A DNA stretch of 36,184 bases from positions 1-36,184 of the forward strand of contig CAVPEV010000064.1 in assembly GCA_963703555.1 (NCBI GenBank). Direction: 5' to 3'. The first letter of the stretch is position 1. Each line of letters opens with the position of its first letter. This DNA is from CAVPEV01 sp963703555. GTDB taxonomy: Bacteria > Actinomycetota > Actinomycetes > Actinomycetales > Cellulomonadaceae. Positions 32,313 through 36,184 of the stretch are shown one piece after another. Made by a program: the position numbers and the translations under genes. The notes below the pieces were generated by a model. The model saw only the letters and a list, made by a program, of their open reading frames with translations. It made no database searches and was not told the origin of the DNA.

Positions 32313-33860
32313 GTGGCCCCCCGCGGAGACGGTCTGCTCACCCAGGACTTCTTCCCCGGCGAGAAGAGTCCCCAGGACGCGTGCGGCGTGTTCGGCGTGT
32401 GGGCCCCCGGCGAGGAGGTCGCCAAGCTGACCTACTTCGGGCTGTACGCGCTGCAGCACCGCGGACAGGAGTCGGCCGGCATCGCCGCGTCCAACGGCGA
32501 GCAGCTGCTCGTCTACAAGGACATGGGGCTGGTCTCCCAGGTGTTCGACGAGACCGCCCTGGGCGCGCTGACCGGGCACATCGCCATCGGCCACACCAGG
32601 TACTCCACCACGGGTGGCAGCACCTGGGAGAACGCGCAGCCCACGCTGGGACCGACGGCCTCGGGCACGGTCGCGCTGGCCCACAACGGCAACCTCACCA
32701 ATGCGGCCGAGCTCGTCGACCTGGTCGCCGAGCGGTACGGCTCCCGCGCACGTGGCGAGCTCGCCCGCGGCAACACCACGGACACGGCGCTGATCACGGC
32801 CCTGCTGGCCGGCGACCCGGACCACACGCTGGAGGCCACGGCGCTGGAGGTGCTGCCGCGGCTGCGCGGCGCGTTCAGCCTGGTCTTCATGGACGAGCAC
32901 ACCCTGTACGCCGCACGCGACCCGCAGGGCGTGCGCCCGTTGGTGCTGGGCCGGCTGGAACGCGGCTGGGTGGTGGCCAGCGAGACCGCCGCGCTGGACA
33001 TCGTCGGGGCATCGTTCGTCCGGGAGGTCGAGCCCGGCGAGCTGGTGGCGGTGGACATCGACGGGTTGCGGACCAGGCGGTTCGCGCCGGTCGACCGGGC
33101 CGGGTGCGTCTTCGAGTACGTCTACCTCGCCCGCCCGGACACGACCATCGCCGGTCGGTCCGTGCACGCGGCCCGCGTGGAGATGGGACGTCGGCTCGCG
33201 CGCGAGCACCCGGTGGAGGCCGACCTGGTGATCCCGGTCCCCGAGTCGGGCACGCCGGCCGCGGTGGGCTATGCGGCCGAGTCCGGGATCCCGTTCGGGC
33301 AGGGTCTGACCAAGAACGCCTACGTGGGCCGGACCTTCATCCAGCCGTCCCAGACGCTGCGCCAGCTGGGCATCCGGCTCAAGCTCAACCCGCTGCGGGA
33401 CGTCATCCGAGGCCGGCGGCTCGTGGTCGTCGACGACTCGATCGTGCGGGGCAACACGCAGCGCGCGCTGGTGCGGATGCTGCGCGAGGCGGGCGCGGCC
33501 GAGGTGCACGTGCGGATCTCCTCGCCGCCGGTGCAGTGGCCGTGCTTCTACGGGATCGACTTCGCCTCCCGGGCCGAGCTCATCGCCAACGGGCTGGGGG
33601 TGGCGGAGATCGCCGCCTCGCTCGGTGCGGACTCCCTGGGCTACCTCTCCCTGGACGGGCTGGTCGCCGCGTCGGACCAGCCGGCGAGCCAGCTGTGCAC
33701 GGCCTGCTTCACCGGTTGCTACCCCATCGAGCTGCCGCCGCCCGAGCGGACGGGCACACACCTGGTGGAGCAGCGGACGTTGCCGCTGGGCGCCCCGGCC
33801 GACGGGCTCACCGCCCTGGTGACCGGCGCCGGCGCCGGCGACGCCCTGGAGCACCCGTGA
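32313..33860 (+). CDS. purF: Amidophosphoribosyltransferase (glutamine PRPP amidotransferase)
   Basis: A 515-aa first and rate-limiting enzyme of purine synthesis, making phosphoribosylamine from PRPP and glutamine. The N-terminal nucleophile is Cys24 in DACGVFGVW, so a 23-residue propeptide must be removed (autoproteolysis is known for this class). Seen: LQHRGQESAGIA, GHTRYSTTG, HNGNLTN, the PRPP motif VVVDDSIVRGNT, and Cys in GCVFEYVY, PCFYG and CTACFTGC fitting a [4Fe-4S] cluster. GTG at 32313 has GACCAT 6 nt upstream, a possible leaderless promoter. The stop overlaps the purM GTG by 4 nt (GTGA), so translation is coupled. Confidence 0.96.
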   Translation: MAPRGDGLLTQDFFPGEKSPQDACGVFGVWAPGEEVAKLTYFGLYALQHRGQESAGIAASNGEQLLVYKDMGLVSQVFDETALGALTGHIAIGHTRYSTTGGSTWENAQPTLGPTASGTVALAHNGNLTNAAELVDLVAERYGSRARGELARGNTTDTALITALLAGDPDHTLEATALEVLPRLRGAFSLVFMDEHTLYAARDPQGVRPLVLGRLERGWVVASETAALDIVGASFVREVEPGELVAVDIDGLRTRRFAPVDRAGCVFEYVYLARPDTTIAGRSVHAARVEMGRRLAREHPVEADLVIPVPESGTPAAVGYAAESGIPFGQGLTKNAYVGRTFIQPSQTLRQLGIRLKLNPLRDVIRGRRLVVVDDSIVRGNTQRALVRMLREAGAAEVHVRISSPPVQWPCFYGIDFASRAELIANGLGVAEIAASLGADSLGYLSLDGLVAASDQPASQLCTACFTGCYPIELPPPERTGTHLVEQRTLPLGAPADGLTALVTGAGAGDALEHP

Positions 33861-34963
33861 CTGCGCCCGGGGGGCCGGTGACCTACGCCGGTGCCGGTGT
33901 GGACACCGGAGCCGGGGACCTCGCCGTGCAGCTCATGCGCACAGCGGTGCAGGCCACCCACGGCCCGCAGGTCCTCGGCGGCGTCGGGGGCTTCGCCGGC
34001 CTGTGGGACGCGCAGGACCTGGTCGCCTACCGGCGACCGGTGCTGGCCACGTCGACGGACGGGGTCGGCACCAAGGTGGCGATCGCCCAGGCCATGGGCG
34101 TGCACGACACGATCGGCTACGACCTCGTGGGGATGGTGGTGGACGACCTCGTCGTCGTCGGCGCCCGTCCGCTGTTCCTCACCGACTACATCGCCTGCGG
34201 ACGGGTGCTGCCCGAGCGGGTTGCGGCGATCGTCCGGGGCATCGCGGAGGCGTGCCGGTCGGCGGGCACGGCCCTGCTGGGCGGGGAGACCGCCGAGCAC
34301 CCGGGGCTGCTCGCGCCGGACGCCTACGACGTCGCCGGGGCGGCCACCGGGGTCGTGGAGGCCGACGCCCTGCTCGGGGCGCACCGGGTGCGGGCCGGTG
34401 ACGGCCTCGTCGCCCTGGGGTCCTCGGGGCTGCACTCGAACGGGTACTCGCTGGTGCGTGCGGTCGTCGAGCGGGCCGGGTGGGGGCTGGAACGGCAGGT
34501 CGACGAGCTCGGCACGACGCTCGGCGACGCGCTGCTGACGCCCACCCGGGTCTACGCCGCGGACTGCCTGGCGCTCGTCGACCTGGGGGTACATGCCTTC
34601 GGGCACGTCACCGGCGGCGGGCTCGCCGCGAACCTCGCGCGGGTGCTGCCCGCCGGTCTGGTGGCGGACGTGGACCGGACCACCTGGGTGGTGCCGCCGG
34701 TGTTCACGCTGGTGCAACGGCTCGGCGGCGTGCCCTGGCCCGAGCTCGAGTCGACCCTCAACCTGGGGGTCGGGATGGTCGCAGTGGTCGACCCCGGCGC
34801 GGTCGGCCCGGTTCTTGCCGCTGCTGCGGCCCGAGGCCTGCCGGCCTGGCCGCTGGGCTCGGTCCGGCCCCTCGACCGCGCGACGGACACGGATCTGGTG
34901 ACGGGAACGAAGGGCGTGCACGGCGGGGCGGTGCGACTGTGCGGGACCTACCGCACGGCCTGA
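33857..34963 (+). CDS. purM: AIR synthetase (phosphoribosylformylglycinamidine cyclo-ligase)
   Basis: A 368-aa ATP-dependent enzyme closing the imidazole ring of FGAM to give AIR, step 5. Seen: VTYAGAGVDTGAGD, STDGVGTKVAIA, VDDLVVVGARPLFLTDYIA, GGETAEHPG, ALGSSGLHSNGYSLVR, HVTGGGLAANLARVLP and LNLGVGM. Complete and of normal length. GTG at 33857 lies inside the purF stop (GTGA). A strong hairpin at 34984-35004 follows. Confidence 0.97.
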   Translation: MTAPGGPVTYAGAGVDTGAGDLAVQLMRTAVQATHGPQVLGGVGGFAGLWDAQDLVAYRRPVLATSTDGVGTKVAIAQAMGVHDTIGYDLVGMVVDDLVVVGARPLFLTDYIACGRVLPERVAAIVRGIAEACRSAGTALLGGETAEHPGLLAPDAYDVAGAATGVVEADALLGAHRVRAGDGLVALGSSGLHSNGYSLVRAVVERAGWGLERQVDELGTTLGDALLTPTRVYAADCLALVDLGVHAFGHVTGGGLAANLARVLPAGLVADVDRTTWVVPPVFTLVQRLGGVPWPELESTLNLGVGMVAVVDPGAVGPVLAAAAARGLPAWPLGSVRPLDRATDTDLVTGTKGVHGGAVRLCGTYRTA

Positions 34964-34983
34964 CCGGTTCTGTGGCACAGCCT

Positions 34984-35004
34984 CTGCGGCTGCGGCAGCC
35001 GCAG
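34984..35004. terminator. Palindromic terminator after purM
   Basis: CTGCGGCTGC, one G, then GCAGCCGCAG: a near-perfect 10-bp inverted repeat (8-bp stem with a 5-nt loop in practice) between convergent purM and DUF3073 genes. No T-tract. Confidence 0.65.
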
Positions 35005-35018
35005 GTCAGGACGCCCGG

Positions 35019-35216
35019 TCAGGGACGGCCGGCCTGCAGCAGCGGCGTGTCGTCCCCGCCGGTGTCGTCCCCGTCGTCGTCGGACCACGTGTTCGTCGCG
35101 ACGCTGCCGTCCCCTCGCAGCTCCTGCTCAAGGGCTCGGTAGTCCGTCTCCGGGCTCGTGTACTTCAGCGCCCGTGCCACCTTGGTCTGCTTTGCCTTCT
35201 GACGGCCGCGCCCCAT
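35019..35216 (-). CDS. DUF3073 family protein
   Basis: A 65-aa protein with the conserved MGRGRQKAKQTKVARALKY start and TDYRALEQEL, then an Asp-rich tail (about 46-56). DUF3073 proteins are small, actinobacteria-specific and of unknown function; they are regularly next to purM and bldC, as here. The basic N-terminus could bind nucleic acid, which is an inference. ATG at 35216 is preceded by a G-rich stretch that may act as an RBS. Confidence 0.9.
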   Translation of the reverse strand: MGRGRQKAKQTKVARALKYTSPETDYRALEQELRGDGSVATNTWSDDDGDDTGGDDTPLLQAGRP

Positions 35217-35567
35217 GTGGCATCGACCCCCTCATACGTGGATGCGGGGCGGCTCCGTGCGTCAACACGTGCGGCCCCGGGGTGCTGAATCGTCTGTTCG
35301 AAGGACAACCGTACATGCTCGGTCGGCCATCGGACCACCTGCCCGGTCCCCGGGCCGGCTGACAGGCGGCGCGCGTACTGTGCGGCTTGTCCGAGATGTC
35401 CCGGTATCGGCGTCCGAAACGTCCGGCGGTGCCCGGGTGCGGTGCAGATGATCTGGGCCCACACTGGTCATCGGTGGCGCTCGGGAGCCCAGGCTCCGGC
35501 TGCCGGCGAGTGGGTGCAGGGGCTTCCACTCGTGCAGAGGGCCGGGAGCCGGCCGAAGGAGGCGGAG
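35217..35567. other. Gene-free region between DUF3073 and bldC with GTCCGA direct repeats
   Basis: No credible gene on either strand. Two direct repeats GTCCGA-GAT-GTCC(C)GG (35389-35404) and GTCCGA-AAC-GTCCGG (35412-35426) lie about 150 nt before bldC. A weak -10 TACTGT is at 35376-35381. The bldC RBS is at 35556-35562. Confidence 0.6.
35389..35426 (+). promoter_or_regulatory. Pair of 9-bp-period direct repeats upstream of bldC
   Basis: GTCCGA-GAT-GTCCCGG and GTCCGA-AAC-GTCCGG, arranged head to tail. They match the elements upstream of both surface proteins (which read the same way on the minus strand). They may be an operator of a common regulator, possibly BldC itself. Confidence 0.5.
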
Positions 35568-35816
35568 ATGCCAGGTTCAGCGCACAGGTCCGGCACGTCA
35601 CTCACGTCCGACACGCTGCTCACGCCGGCCGAGGTGGCTGCGCTGTTCCGGGTGGACCCCAAGACCGTGACCCGCTGGGCCGAGGCGGGCAAGATCACCG
35701 CCATCCGTACTCCCGGCGGGCACCGGCGCTATCACGAGGCGGAGGTGCGCCGACTGCTCGGCGTGCCACCTCAGCGGGGAGAGCCGGACGTGCCCCGGCG
35801 TGACGGGTCCGCCTGA
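35568..35816 (+). CDS. bldC: BldC-type MerR-like DNA-binding regulator
   Basis: An 82-aa protein with a single winged HTH: LLTPAEVAALFRVDPKTVTRW and GKITAIRTPGGHRRYHEAEVRRLL (residues 17-65). It is close to Streptomyces BldC, which binds DNA direct repeats as head-to-tail multimers and controls developmental genes. No effector-binding domain or dimer helix. ATG at 35568 has AAGGAGG (35556-35562) upstream. It follows DUF3073 divergently, the usual actinobacterial neighbourhood. Confidence 0.93.
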   Translation: MPGSAHRSGTSLTSDTLLTPAEVAALFRVDPKTVTRWAEAGKITAIRTPGGHRRYHEAEVRRLLGVPPQRGEPDVPRRDGSA

Positions 35817-35831
35817 GCCGGGGCCGGGACA

Positions 35832-35907
35832 GCTCCGGCTGACCGGGGGTCATCCGGCTGAGCGGAGGCCATCCGGCTGAGCGGAGGCCATCCGGCTGAC
35901 CCGCCGT
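35832..35907. repeat. 19-bp tandem repeat between bldC and DUF3618
   Basis: Copies of CATCCGGCTGAGCGGAGGC begin at 35852 and 35871 and a partial copy at 35890, with a degenerate one before them. They lie in the convergent gap. Possibly a terminator-associated or spacer repeat. Confidence 0.7.
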
Positions 35908-35923
35908 CGGCCGGGCGGGCGGC

Positions 35924-36175
35924 TCAGCGCCGCCGCAGGGCCGCGGTGAGGAGCAGCGCCGCGCCAGCTGCGACGGCACCGACGACGGCCCGCGCCCGTC
36001 CGCGGCGCTCGCGGTCGGCGGCCGGGTCGGTGCCCATCGCGTCACGCAGCAGCGTGCGGCCCTGGTCCATGACGGCTGCCGCCCGGACGCGGGGATCGAG
36101 CCGGTCGGAGAGTGCGTCGATGGTGGCCGTGAGCTCCTGGCGGGTCGCGGCGAGCTCCGCCTCGAGGGCGGACAT
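35924..36175 (-). CDS. DUF3618 family small membrane protein
   Basis: An 83-aa protein. The N-terminal helix (LEAELAATRQELTATIDALSDRLDP) is the DUF3618 signature. A hydrophobic segment VVGAVAAGAALLLTAAL lies at about 64-80, with a basic RRR end. DUF3618 proteins are membrane-anchored, actinobacterial and of unknown function, often near phage-holin-like superfamily genes. The start ATG at 36175 is near the window edge, so neighbours to the right are unseen. Confidence 0.85.
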   Translation of the reverse strand: MSALEAELAATRQELTATIDALSDRLDPRVRAAAVMDQGRTLLRDAMGTDPAADRERRGRARAVVGAVAAGAALLLTAALRRR

Positions 36176-36184
36176 GGTCGGGCG

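Overview
The window is mostly (about 1,020 to the end) a high-GC actinobacterial chromosome segment. Pointers to this are the strong G/C bias at third codon positions, many GTG starts, 4-nt GTGA/ATGA gene overlaps, a BldC-type regulator, DUF3073 and DUF3618 proteins, LAxTG wall-sorting signals and apparent leaderless promoters. I cannot name the genus. A Micrococcales-like (cellulomonad-like) organism is a guess from overall gene content only. The first kilobase looks different: lower GC, a Gfo/Idh/MocA oxidoreductase broken by three frameshifts, and short tandem repeats. It fuses abruptly to the middle of clpB, so it is probably an assembly chimera or foreign DNA.

Layout. 1-776: frameshifted oxidoreductase (-). 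777-1020: repeat-rich spacer and junction. 1021-1986: 3' third of clpB (+). 2084-3721: GT-C type membrane glycosyltransferase (+), overlapping antisense the end of a GH3 beta-glucosidase (3584-5908, -). 6028-6816: xthA (-). 6919-8258: SDR and pyrE (+). 8286-9320: orphan P-loop ATPase (-). 9401-10914: DedA protein and HAD-IIA phosphatase as an overlapping pair (-). 11102-12124: class II fructose-bisphosphate aldolase (+). 12178-12639: STAS protein (-).

From 12882 to 34963 the window carries eight purine-synthesis genes, all on +: purA, purD, purC, (amidohydrolase), purS, purQ, then purL, (SCP-like protein, two-TM protein), purF, purM. Together they cover PRPP amidation (PurF), GAR synthesis (PurD), FGAM synthesis (PurSQL), AIR synthesis (PurM), SAICAR synthesis (PurC) and the first step from IMP to AMP (PurA). 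purN, purE/K, purB and purH are not here. purQ and purL are separated by about 8.7 kb of minus-strand genes: a secreted glucoamylase-family (PF10091/GH144-like) protein, two large LAxTG-anchored surface proteins built from related Cys-containing modules, and a rhomboid protease. A radical SAM/SPASM enzyme sits divergently before purF. The right end holds DUF3073 (-), bldC (+) and DUF3618 (-).

The most distinctive content is the paralogous surface-protein pair. They share a module order, a sorting signal and an almost identical terminator. One has expanded a 288-bp (96-aa) module to four near-identical copies. Both have upstream GTCCGA-N3-GTCCGG-type direct repeats overlapping a plausible promoter, and similar direct repeats occur upstream of bldC. 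No tRNA, rRNA, CRISPR array or transposase was seen.
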